Source: Thiotrichales bacterium
Lineage (GTDB): Bacteria > Pseudomonadota > Gammaproteobacteria > Francisellales > CACEW01
Reading direction: 5' to 3'
Length of the DNA: 9,589 bases
Assembly: GCA_023266165.1 (NCBI GenBank)
Contig: JAHFRR010000020.1
Span: 7,227-16,815, forward strand
Positions 1-6,508 of the stretch are shown in pieces. Every line of letters starts with the position of its first letter. The stretch's first letter is position 1. The notes under the pieces are model-generated. The model was not told where the DNA came from, did no database searches, and worked only from the letters and a program-made list of their open reading frames with translations. The position numbers were made by a program, and so were the translations under genes.

Positions 1-1315
1 AAGCATTGGCCACAGCGGATGCAAAGAACCAGGCCCCCATCATCAAGCCGACCATCATGGCAGGCGACAACTCAGTGACCATTGATAACCCCACGGGCGA
101 GAGCATCAGCTCCCCTACGCTTTGCAACAGATAACTGAAGTTAATCCACCATTGGTTAATCTGGCCCGAGCTTGACGAAAAATGGTGGGAGACCCAAGGA
201 ATCAAGACAAATCCAAGACCCATCAGGATCGTCCCAAAGGCGAATTTAGCGGGGATGGAGGGGTTCAGGCGGTACTTATCAAGCTTAGTCCAAAGCCAGG
301 AGAGGATCGGCGCAAAAATAATAATAACCAGCGGATTGACCGACTGGTAAGCCACTGTCGGTATCTTGAAGGTCTCATGCCAATGGGTAAAGGGAACAAA
401 AAGCTGGATATATCGATTGGCGTTGAACTCCGTATAGATCGTCAACGCAGAACCCGATTGCTGATACAGCACCCAAAAGATAATTGAAAATATAATTAAC
501 AAATGGCAGAGCAGCAGCCTATTTCGCTGGGCGGGTTCATAGGTGAAGCTTTTTAACAAAGAATAGCTGACAAACAGCCCGCCCCCCATAAACAACGCCC
601 AGTTGGCAATGGTGTTGTAGTCAATGAGCAGCGCCAGTCCAATCAAGGCAACCAAAGCACCCAATGCGGTTAGACTCCAATACAATGGACGTTTTTTGGG
701 GTTTTTGAGCACAGGTGCCAGGCCCAATCCATCTTTTTTTGAGATCGTGCACGTGAAAACAATCAAACCAAACAACACGCCCACAGCGGCCATCACAAAG
801 ACCGACCCCCAGCCAAACAAGGCAATCAACCCTGCAATCAATAGAGGCGGAATCATCGCACCCAGGTTAATGCCTGCGTAGAAAATAGAAAACCCACCTT
901 CACGACGCGGATCATTCGGCTCATACAATCCCCCTACAATGGAGGAAACATTGGGCTTGAAGAACCCATTACCCACGGTCACCATCGACAACCCGAGATA
1001 GAACGGAAGCATTTTAGGAATAGCCAGCAAGAGATAACCAATAATGAAAATCACACCGCCAATGTAAATCGACGTTCGAAATCCAAAAAGGCGATCCGCC
1101 AGAAAGCCCCCCATGGTGGGCGTCAGATATAACAGCGCCGTGAAAGCGCCAAAGATGGCATACGAATGGTCATTGCCCAAAAGCAAGACTTTCGTCATGT
1201 AGAGCACCAGCACAGCGCGGATGGTGTAGAAGCCATAGCGCTCCCACATTTCCGTGAAGAATAACGCATAGAGTTTGCCGGGCTGCTTTGTACTGGAAAG
1301 CGCTGTGACTGACAT
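1..1315 (-). CDS. POT/PTR2-family proton-dependent peptide transporter (C-terminus cut by window edge)
   Basis: Proton-coupled oligopeptide symporter of the inner membrane, major facilitator superfamily. I translated the minus strand from the ATG at 1315 and found 438 uninterrupted codons to the window edge. The N-terminal proton-coupling motif ExxER is present (E22, E25, R26 in EMWERYGFY). GNGFFKPN follows at 115-122, with the family's conserved lysine K120. The PTR2 signature FYAGINLG lies at 145-152, and the late-helix motif GELMLSPVG starts near residue 401 with E402. Many hydrophobic segments are spread along the length. POT proteins usually have about 460-510 residues, so only the last one or two helices are missing. 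A GGAG (1322-1325) lies six bases before the start. The oxygenase gene is 115 bases upstream on the same strand, but a separate promoter with a dyad lies between them. Substrate within the di-/tripeptide class is inferred from the family. Confidence 0.93.
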   Translation of the reverse strand, partial: MSVTALSSTKQPGKLYALFFTEMWERYGFYTIRAVLVLYMTKVLLLGNDHSYAIFGAFTALLYLTPTMGGFLADRLFGFRTSIYIGGVIFIIGYLLLAIPKMLPFYLGLSMVTVGNGFFKPNVSSIVGGLYEPNDPRREGGFSIFYAGINLGAMIPPLLIAGLIALFGWGSVFVMAAVGVLFGLIVFTCTISKKDGLGLAPVLKNPKKRPLYWSLTALGALVALIGLALLIDYNTIANWALFMGGGLFVSYSLLKSFTYEPAQRNRLLLCHLLIIFSIIFWVLYQQSGSALTIYTEFNANRYIQLFVPFTHWHETFKIPTVAYQSVNPLVIIIFAPILSWLWTKLDKYRLNPSIPAKFAFGTILMGLGFVLIPWVSHHFSSSSGQINQWWINFSYLLQSVGELMLSPVGLSMVTELSPAMMVGLMMGAWFFASAVANA

Positions 1316-1346
1316 CCTGTTCTCCGTAAGGCCTCAAAACCCATTC

Positions 1347-1376
1347 ATTTTACCTGATGTCAGCGGTAAAATGCAA
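1347..1376 (-). promoter_or_regulatory. Promoter of the peptide transporter with overlapping dyad
   Basis: Read on the minus strand, TTGCAT (1371-1376) and TAAAAT (1347-1352) are separated by 18 bases and would start transcription about 25 bases before the transporter ATG. An 8-bp perfect inverted repeat, ATTTTACC / GGTAAAAT (1347-1354 and 1365-1372), spans the -10 box and touches the -35 box. This arrangement suits a repressor or activator site. No binding protein is identified. Confidence 0.55.
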
Positions 1377-1379
1377 GTC

Positions 1380-1410
1380 GTTTTTTATAAAAATTGTTTT
1401 TATAAAAATC
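1380..1410. repeat. AT-rich tandem repeat upstream of transporter promoter
   Basis: Two near-identical units of 16 and 15 bases, gttttttataaaaatt and gtttttataaaaatc, sit directly upstream of the -35 box of the transporter promoter. Each unit is nearly self-complementary (TTTTTATAAAAA). The position suits an UP-element-like or bent-DNA region, or the 3' end of the oxygenase transcript. Which of these applies cannot be decided from sequence. Confidence 0.45.
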
Positions 1411-1430
1411 AGAGTGCTATCAGAAAATAT

Positions 1431-2279
1431 TTAACTCTTGTAAAGCCCCAGCTCTGTCAAGCGCTCTTTCAGATACCGATCTGCCGTAGGGTAGCGCAGA
1501 GAAAGATACACATCCGCTTTTGCATGCACAAATACAGGCATCGTCATACGCGCTTTACTCTTTTCCGCACCCTCTGGATTCACGACACGATGGGGAGTCG
1601 AGCGATAAAATTGCTCGCTGGCTTCATTGAGCATATCGCCGATATTGACAATCAAACTTTCAGGATCTAAAGGCACATCATGCCAAAGCCCCTTGACGTC
1701 CTGTACTTGCAGCCCCTTTTGCGTCGCGGCGGGCAAGAGCGTAATCAGGTTGATATCACTGTGAGCCTCTGCGCGAATGGCGCCTGCCTCTTCCGTGCCC
1801 TGGAAGGGCGGATAATACAGGATACGCAACAGCGTGCGAGACATATCGACCATGTCATACAAAGGCATCTTCAAACGCGCACGAATCTCAACAGGCATAT
1901 AGTCATCCAGCCACTTGAGCAAAGTCTTGCCTAACTCAAACATCTTGTAAAAAACTTCGCGCGTCTTCTCTGAAATCTCTTTAGGATATCGCCCTTGCGG
2001 GAAATACAGGTGATAGAAAGACTTCAGATCTTTATACTTGGCCCCTTTGGCTGTCTCGGAAAGCTTGGGGGACGCATACCCATCTTGCTTGATCTCATCA
2101 AAAGGATATTGATGACACTCACCCGATTTGAAAAACGCCTCCCATTCCTGATAGACCACTTCGATGTCTGACCAGGGAATCGGGTGATGGGTAAGGACAG
2201 CAAATCCTGTATATTGCAGGGACTTGGCAAAATCTTGAGGGGCGGTTGGGGAAGTAAAGTCAACTTTTTGCACGTTCAT
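1431..2279 (-). CDS. Isopenicillin N synthase-like 2-oxoglutarate/Fe(II)-type oxygenase
   Basis: Non-haem iron oxygenase of the IPNS/2OG-Fe(II) family, 282 residues, cytosolic. The C-terminal half holds the iron-binding facial triad: H173 and D175 in AEAHSDINLITLL, and H230 in STPHRVVNP. R244 of ARMTMP is where the family's RxS co-substrate motif is expected; threonine replaces the usual serine. The sequence VNIGDMLNEAS (211-221) is the typical strand-turn before the distal histidine. The N-terminal portion matches the family's DIOX_N layout more loosely. The start ATG is preceded by AAGGAG (2289-2294) with a 9-base gap, a strong ribosome binding site. It is divergent from the DedA gene. Family members act on very different substrates (antibiotic precursors, ethylene formation, amino-acid or nucleobase oxidation), and nothing here fixes the substrate. 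It need not make penicillin. Confidence 0.87.
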   Translation of the reverse strand: MNVQKVDFTSPTAPQDFAKSLQYTGFAVLTHHPIPWSDIEVVYQEWEAFFKSGECHQYPFDEIKQDGYASPKLSETAKGAKYKDLKSFYHLYFPQGRYPKEISEKTREVFYKMFELGKTLLKWLDDYMPVEIRARLKMPLYDMVDMSRTLLRILYYPPFQGTEEAGAIRAEAHSDINLITLLPAATQKGLQVQDVKGLWHDVPLDPESLIVNIGDMLNEASEQFYRSTPHRVVNPEGAEKSKARMTMPVFVHAKADVYLSLRYPTADRYLKERLTELGLYKS

Positions 2280-2351
2280 GGGGGTATACTCCTTTTCAAA
2301 TGACCCGCCGTAGAATACTCTACTCTCTCAGAAATTAACACTGGGTGCAGC
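2280..2351. promoter_or_regulatory. Divergent intergenic region between oxygenase and DedA genes
   Basis: These 72 bases must hold both 5' regions unless transcription starts farther out. The minus-strand side has a clear AAGGAG ribosome binding site. For the plus strand, TTTTCA (2293-2298) and TACTCT (2316-2321) are 17 bases apart, a weak promoter match. The DedA start has no good Shine-Dalgarno sequence; only GGGTG lies shortly before it. Confidence 0.3.
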
Positions 2352-3005
2352 ATGCATTTTTTCCCTGACCTACTTCACGTGGTCTTCCACGCCAATTTGT
2401 ACCTGGCCGTCTTGGTTAAAAAACTCGGCGCTTGGTCTTATGTTCTATTGGGCACCATTGTTTTTTGCGAAACAGGTTTGGTGGTCACACCCTTCTTACC
2501 GGGGGACTCTCTCTTATTTGCCGCAGGGTCACTTTCTGCCATCAGCACGCTCAACCCTCATATTTTATTGGGCGTTGTGGTTCTCTGCGCCTTTATGGGC
2601 GATAACTGCAATTACTGGATCGGACGGCTCCTGGGCGTTCGCATCTTCAGCCCCAAAGCTCGATTTTTCAAAACGCATTACCTAGAGAGCACCCATCAGT
2701 TCTATGAAAAATACGGCATGCGCGCGATTTTATTTGCGCGCTATATTCCCTTGATGCGCACGTTCGTCCCCTTTGTTGCAGGCATTGGCCAGATGCTCTA
2801 TCGCCGCTATCTGATTGCCTCTTTCATCGCAGCGTGCATCTGGGGAAGCTTGATTGTCTATCTGGGTTATTTCTTTGGACGCATCCCGTTTGTCGCTCAG
2901 CACTTCGCCATCGCCATCTTAGGTATTATCATTCTATCCTTACTGCCTGCTGGGCTTCGCATCGCCCATTGGTATTGGATGCGACATCGGAAGTTTAAGT
3001 TGTGA
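2352..3005 (+). CDS. DedA-family inner-membrane protein
   Basis: DedA (SNARE-associated/VTT) membrane protein of 217 residues, the usual family length. DedA proteins include undecaprenyl-phosphate and phospholipid translocases and the E. coli YqjA/YghB paralogues needed for envelope homeostasis. The sequence shows hydrophobic segments at about 12-43, 44-85 and 140-200. The re-entrant motif TPFLPGDSLLF lies at 46-56, followed by the second signature ILFARYIPLMRTFVPFVAGIG at about 126-146. The acidic and arginine residues reported as essential in E. coli YqjA correspond well here: E40, D52, R130 and R136. The C-terminus is strongly basic (RHRKFKL), consistent with a cytoplasmic tail. Its stop codon overlaps the anmK ribosome binding site, so the two genes are very likely cotranscribed. 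Which lipid it moves is inference. Confidence 0.9.
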   Translation: MHFFPDLLHVVFHANLYLAVLVKKLGAWSYVLLGTIVFCETGLVVTPFLPGDSLLFAAGSLSAISTLNPHILLGVVVLCAFMGDNCNYWIGRLLGVRIFSPKARFFKTHYLESTHQFYEKYGMRAILFARYIPLMRTFVPFVAGIGQMLYRRYLIASFIAACIWGSLIVYLGYFFGRIPFVAQHFAIAILGIIILSLLPAGLRIAHWYWMRHRKFKL

Positions 3006-3009
3006 GGGG
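3004..3009 (+). promoter_or_regulatory. Ribosome binding site that fixes the anmK start
   Basis: GAGGGG overlaps the TGA stop of the DedA gene (3003-3005) and lies seven bases before the ATG at 3017. It supports 3017 as the start rather than the in-frame GTG at 3002, which has no such site and lies within the DedA gene. The overlap suggests translational coupling. Confidence 0.7.
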
Positions 3010-3016
3010 ATCGCCC

Positions 3017-4114
3017 ATGGAAAACCTCTATCTTGGCATCATGACTGGCACAAGCCTCGATGGCATCAATCTTGCCATTGCAGCATTTACAGCGACGGGC
3101 TATGAAGTCAAAGCCACGCAAGTTCTGCCATTGCCTTCTGATCTCAGCCAGGCATTACGACTTTTAATTCGAGAAAAGCATGCGGATTTATACACGCTTG
3201 GCCAGCTAGACCAGGCATGCAGCAAGGCCTACGCGCATGCTGTGAACGTTTTTTTAGAGCGCGTACAGATGCCTGCCTCGCAGATTCGCGCCATTGGCAT
3301 GCATGGTCAAACGATTTGGCATGCACCCCAAGCATTACACCCCTTTACCTGGCAATTGGGAGACCCTAACCAGCTGGCGTATCTTACGCATATCCCTGTC
3401 GTTGCTGATGTGCGTCGAAAAGACATGGCTGCTGGAGGGCAAGGTGCGCCGCTCGCACCGCTCTGGCATCGCTACGCCTTTCACAACCATATGCCCACCG
3501 CAGTGGTGAATATCGGCGGGATTGCTAACCTCACAATCCTCACACCTGAAAAAACCCTCGGCTACGATACCGGCCCTGGCAATACCCTCCTGGATGCCTG
3601 GATTTTAGAGCATCTGCACCAACCGTATGACCACGAAGGCGCTTGGGCAAGCCGAGGCCAGATCCTGCCTGATGTTCTACGCAGTTTCCTGGAGGATCCT
3701 TATTTTGCAAAGCCTGCGCCCAAAAGCACAGGGCGGGAATATTTTAACTTAGCTTGGATAGAACCCTACCTGCATCAATATCGCAGAACTTGGCCTCAAG
3801 ATATCCAAACAACACTGACAGAGCTCACAGCAGTTACCCTTGCAGAGAATCTCTCTCGCCATTTGCCGCCCCATCGACCTATCTGGATCACCGGTGGCGG
3901 CGCGCACAATCTGTATTTACTCTCTCGCCTGCAAGCTTTACTGCCAGACTATTCTGTTGCAAGCTCTGAAGCTATTGGCATTGATCCGGATTTTGTGGAG
4001 GCCCTCTTGATGGCTTATCTCGCCTACTGCCATGTGAATCATCAACCGGGCAACATTCCAGATGTCACAGGCGCGCGCGAAGCAGTGATTTTAGGGGGGT
4101 ATTATCCCGCGTAA
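3017..4114 (+). CDS. anmK: Anhydro-N-acetylmuramic acid kinase
   Basis: AnmK converts 1,6-anhydro-N-acetylmuramic acid, released from peptidoglycan turnover, plus ATP to MurNAc-6-phosphate, feeding cell-wall recycling in the cytosol. The protein has 365 residues from the ATG at 3017, close to the usual length of about 370. Visible landmarks are the phosphate-binding GTSLDG (11-16), the HGQTIWHAP block (96-104), GDPNQLA (115-121) and the VADVRRKDMAAGGQGAPL block (129-146). NIGGIANLT (165-173), GYDTGPGNTLLDAW with the expected catalytic aspartate D184, and the ATP-site glycines ITGGGAHN (291-298) follow. The C-terminal PDVTGAREAVILGG ends the fold. All expected ASKHA/AnmK blocks are present and in order, so it should be active. 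It is coupled to the DedA gene upstream and converges on the tRNA operon with only 11 bases between. Confidence 0.97.
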   Translation: MENLYLGIMTGTSLDGINLAIAAFTATGYEVKATQVLPLPSDLSQALRLLIREKHADLYTLGQLDQACSKAYAHAVNVFLERVQMPASQIRAIGMHGQTIWHAPQALHPFTWQLGDPNQLAYLTHIPVVADVRRKDMAAGGQGAPLAPLWHRYAFHNHMPTAVVNIGGIANLTILTPEKTLGYDTGPGNTLLDAWILEHLHQPYDHEGAWASRGQILPDVLRSFLEDPYFAKPAPKSTGREYFNLAWIEPYLHQYRRTWPQDIQTTLTELTAVTLAENLSRHLPPHRPIWITGGGAHNLYLLSRLQALLPDYSVASSEAIGIDPDFVEALLMAYLAYCHVNHQPGNIPDVTGAREAVILGGYYPA

Positions 4115-4125
4115 GAAAAATGAAA

Positions 4126-4214
4126 TGGTGCCCGGAGCCGGAGTCGAACCGGCACAGCCGTCTCCAGCCGAGGGATTTTAAGTCCCTTGTGTCTACCTGT
4201 TTCACCATCCGGGC
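4126..4214 (-). tRNA. tRNA-Leu (anticodon UAA)
   Basis: Minus strand, 89 bases including an encoded CCA (complement of 4126-4128). The acceptor stem GCCCGGA pairs with TCCGGGC and the discriminator is A. The anticodon loop CTTAAAA carries UAA, flanked by the GGGA/TCCC stem. The long variable arm (class II) is visible around CGGCTGGAGACGGCTG, and the T arm is GCCGGTTCGACTCCGGC. It reads UUA and UUG leucine codons. It is second in a two-gene operon, 21 bases after tRNA-Cys, matching the cysT-leuZ order of E. coli. Confidence 0.96.
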
Positions 4215-4235
4215 AGAAAGATATGTCTCTCGCAA

Positions 4236-4309
4236 TGGAGGCTGGGACCGGAATCGAACCGGTGTCTAAGGCTTTGCAGGCCTCTGCATAACCATTTTGC
4301 TACCCAGCC
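4236..4309 (-). tRNA. tRNA-Cys (anticodon GCA)
   Basis: Minus strand, 74 bases including an encoded CCA, the same length as E. coli tRNA-Cys. The acceptor stem GGCTGGG pairs with CCCAGCC. The anticodon loop CTGCAAA carries GCA, and the T arm is ACCGGTTCGATTCCGGT. The discriminator base is U, the known identity base for cysteinyl-tRNA synthetase. It is the promoter-proximal gene of the operon. The tRNA-Gly that precedes it in E. coli is absent here. Confidence 0.97.
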
Positions 4310-4325
4310 ATCAGACGAGAGCGCG

Positions 4326-4355
4326 ATTATACCCATATTCCCCACTGAAATTCAA
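4326..4355 (-). promoter_or_regulatory. Promoter of the tRNA-Cys/tRNA-Leu operon
   Basis: On the minus strand TTGAAT (4350-4355) and a perfect TATAAT (4326-4331) are 18 bases apart. The discriminator after the -10 box begins CGCGC, the GC-rich type that makes stable-RNA promoters subject to stringent control by ppGpp/DksA in gammaproteobacteria. The leader before tRNA-Cys would be only about ten bases. Confidence 0.8.
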
Positions 4356-4382
4356 GCGAAAAACCAAAAAAATTCCCTGCTC

Positions 4383-4410
4383 TTGCATATTCCCTCCTGC
4401 TCGCTATACT
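4383..4410 (+). promoter_or_regulatory. Probable metG promoter
   Basis: TTGCAT (4383-4388) and TATACT (4405-4410) are separated by 16 bases, about 45 bases before the metG ATG. It is divergent from the tRNA promoter, with the two -35 boxes about 27 bases apart, so regulation of metG and the tRNAs could influence each other. No T-box or other leader structure is apparent in the short 5' region. Confidence 0.5.
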
Positions 4411-4454
4411 GGCGTTCTCTTGATTTTTGATGATACTGCGCGGTAGATACCTTG

Positions 4455-6455
4455 ATGACTTCCCCCAAAATTCGCGATATTTTTACAACTTATGCTTTGA
4501 TCTATGCCAATGGCCCCGTGCATTTGGGGCATCTTCTGGGGTTTATCCAGTGTGACATCTGGGTACGGTTCCAGAAATACCAAGGCCATCGCTGTCATTT
4601 TATTTCAGGGACAGATACCCATGGCACCCCCATTATGTTAAACGCTGAGAAACTGGGAGTGACCCCGGAGGCTATGATCGAAAAGATGGGCGCCGAGCAA
4701 CGTAAAGATCTACAAACCTTTGGCGTCCAGTTTGACCAGTTTGACAGCACACACAAACCCCATCATCAAGCCATGGTTTATAAGATCTATCAAAAACTAG
4801 CTGAAGAAGGCGTGATTCAAACTAAGACCATCGAACAAGCCTTTGATGAAGAAAAACAAATGTTCCTGCCTGATCGCTACCTCAAGGGCACCTGCCCCAG
4901 CTGCAACGCAGCGGATCAATACGGCGATGGATGTGAGGTCTGTGGCGCGAACTATGATACCCAGGCTCTTAAAAATCCGATCTCTGTTTTATCCGGCAAA
5001 CCTCCGATTTACAAAGAGAGCGAGCATTATTTTTTTGATCTTCCTCAATTTGAAACGCGCTTGAAAACCTGGATTTCAGAGGGGCATGTGCAACCTGAGG
5101 CTGCCAACAAGTTGAATGAATGGTTTATCGAGGGTTTGCAAAGCTGGGATATCTCACGCGATGCGCCCTATTTTGGATTCTTAATTCCAGGAACGCAAAA
5201 CAAATATTTTTATGTTTGGCTCGATGCCCCGATCGGCTATCTCTCAGCGTTTCAGCACTATGCAGATCAGATCCAACTCGATACCCATCCCTATCTTGAT
5301 CCCTCATCAAAGGCCCCCACAGAAATGCGTCACTTTATTGGAAAAGACATCTTGTACTTCCATACCCTATTCTGGCCTGCTCTTCTCATGGGCGCGAAAA
5401 TCAGGACGCCCACTCAAGTTCATGCCCACGGATATCTCACCATCAATGGGCAGAAGATGTCAAAATCCAGGGGGACATTTATCAGAGCTCAAGATTATCT
5501 CGCTCAAAATCTCAATCCAGAAGCTTTAAGATATTATTACGCCGCCAAGCTCTCATCCAAAATCGACGATATCGATTTGAATCTAGAAGATTTTGTCCTG
5601 AGAGTCAATTCAGATTTGGTGGGTAAACTGGTGAATCTCGCGAGCCGTTCCGCAGGTTTTATTACCAAAAAATTTAACGGCCAGCTCTCAAGCCAATTGA
5701 TCGAACCTGAGTTATTTGAAAGCTTTGCTGAAAAACTCCCAGACATGGCTCAGCTCTATGACCAGCTCGACTACAGCAAACTGGTTCGAGAAATCATGAG
5801 CTTGGCAGATCTAGCCAATCAATTTGTTGAACGCCATAAACCGTGGGAGCTCGCCAAACAAGAGGGCCAACAGGATCAGCTCCAAAAAGTCTGCACAACA
5901 GCGCTGAATTTATTTAAAATCCTGATGGGGGCGCTCAAGCCTATACTGCCTGACATGGCACTCCATACGGAAAAGTTTTTAAATATTTCTTTTAATTTAT
6001 TCTCTGATCTTAAGAATCCTCTTTTAAATCATCAGATTCAGCCATTTACACCGTTGATGACGAGGCTGGAGTTGGAGAGGGTGTTGGGGATGGGGAACAT
6101 GATAGTTTACATAGATCAATCTGCCATGCTCCCTTCTTTTATCGCAGATATTAAACCCTACTGTCGCCTTCATATTCCTGATGATAAGAAACGACCGATT
6201 GAGCTCATCACTGTTGGCACTGGAAATAAGCAACTTGCTGATACTGATATTCGGCTAGTCCAGTTTATTTATGGGTTCCCTTCTATCTGCATGAATAGCC
6301 AAGAGCACGCACTTGCTATTGTTAAAGACAAGAGCGCTCGACTCGTTATCTCAAACGATCCAAAACTACAACAATTGGCGAAAAATAAAAGCATATCAGT
6401 GCCAGTGATGGATACAAAAAGCGCCCTCGAGTATTTAAAAAAGATTTTTACATAA
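4455..6455 (+). CDS. metG: Methionyl-tRNA synthetase with an unusual PIN/NYN-like C-terminal domain
   Basis: Charges tRNA-Met with methionine in the cytosol; 666 residues from the ATG at 4455. The class I catalytic domain shows HLGH at 23-26 (HIGH motif) and GTDTHGTPIM at 52-61. The E. coli-type zinc knuckles are CPSC (147-150) and CEVCG (160-164). WDISRDAPYFG lies at 231-241 and KMSKS at 334-338. The helical anticodon domain includes NQFVERHKPWELAK (455-468) and ends near LMTRLELERVL (534-544). E. coli MetG then has an EMAP-II/Trbp111 dimerisation and tRNA-binding domain; it is absent. Residues 546-666 instead resemble a PIN/NYN nuclease-like fold (separate entry). The usual LPYANG block reads LIYANG. 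An in-frame TTG precedes the ATG, and the only Shine-Dalgarno candidate is weak. Synthetase function is secure; the tail is inference. Confidence 0.96.
   Translation: MTSPKIRDIFTTYALIYANGPVHLGHLLGFIQCDIWVRFQKYQGHRCHFISGTDTHGTPIMLNAEKLGVTPEAMIEKMGAEQRKDLQTFGVQFDQFDSTHKPHHQAMVYKIYQKLAEEGVIQTKTIEQAFDEEKQMFLPDRYLKGTCPSCNAADQYGDGCEVCGANYDTQALKNPISVLSGKPPIYKESEHYFFDLPQFETRLKTWISEGHVQPEAANKLNEWFIEGLQSWDISRDAPYFGFLIPGTQNKYFYVWLDAPIGYLSAFQHYADQIQLDTHPYLDPSSKAPTEMRHFIGKDILYFHTLFWPALLMGAKIRTPTQVHAHGYLTINGQKMSKSRGTFIRAQDYLAQNLNPEALRYYYAAKLSSKIDDIDLNLEDFVLRVNSDLVGKLVNLASRSAGFITKKFNGQLSSQLIEPELFESFAEKLPDMAQLYDQLDYSKLVREIMSLADLANQFVERHKPWELAKQEGQQDQLQKVCTTALNLFKILMGALKPILPDMALHTEKFLNISFNLFSDLKNPLLNHQIQPFTPLMTRLELERVLGMGNMIVYIDQSAMLPSFIADIKPYCRLHIPDDKKRPIELITVGTGNKQLADTDIRLVQFIYGFPSICMNSQEHALAIVKDKSARLVISNDPKLQQLAKNKSISVPVMDTKSALEYLKKIFT
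6074..6092 (+). promoter_or_regulatory. Possible internal ribosome binding site and start inside metG
   Basis: GGAGAGG (6074-6080) lies nine bases before an in-frame ATG (6090-6092, codon 546), which is the exact junction between the synthetase core and the extra C-terminal domain. A second in-frame ATG follows at 6099. The surrounding codons (two AGG, several GGG and GAG) differ from the upstream gene and look more like a retained leader than selected protein code. Initiation here would make a 121-residue standalone domain. Confidence 0.4.
6090..6455 (+). other. PIN/NYN-like domain fused to MetRS
   Basis: Residues 546-666 of the metG product do not match the tRNA-binding domain usual at this place. 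The segment begins with a hydrophobic strand and an aspartate, MIVYIDQSAMLP (D554), as PIN and NYN nuclease domains do. ELITVGTGNKQLADTDIRLVQFIYGF (583-608, mentioned by key residues D596 and D598) recalls the mid-domain acidic helix of PIN_7/NYN proteins. RLVISNDPKLQQLA (629-642, D635) recalls their SxD-x-LxxLA strand-helix, and ISVPV is a likely last strand. The spacing of acidic residues fits a metal-binding site, but no profile search was possible. Alternatives are a catalytically dead Rossmann-like RNA-binding module or an unrelated lineage-specific tail. Confidence 0.45.
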
Positions 6456-6508
6456 TCTCTCAATCTCACCAGCTCAAGTTGCGGCATGCGCATATTGAAG
6501 CACATTAT

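Noticed and set aside
182..881. Plus-strand open frames at 182-487 and 624-881
   Set aside because: They lie antisense to the continuous peptide-transporter frame, have no ribosome binding sites and show low-complexity translations without family features.
1431..2279. Beta-lactam biosynthesis gene
   Set aside because: The oxygenase belongs to the IPNS-like family, but there is no ACV synthetase or other pathway gene nearby, and most bacterial members have other substrates.
3002..3016. GTG at 3002 as the anmK start
   Set aside because: It lies inside the DedA coding region without a ribosome binding site; the ATG at 3017 has GAGGGG at proper distance and gives the usual AnmK N-terminus.
4452..4454. 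TTG at 4452 as the metG start
   Set aside because: The next codon is ATG, which is preferred and gives a normal N-terminus.
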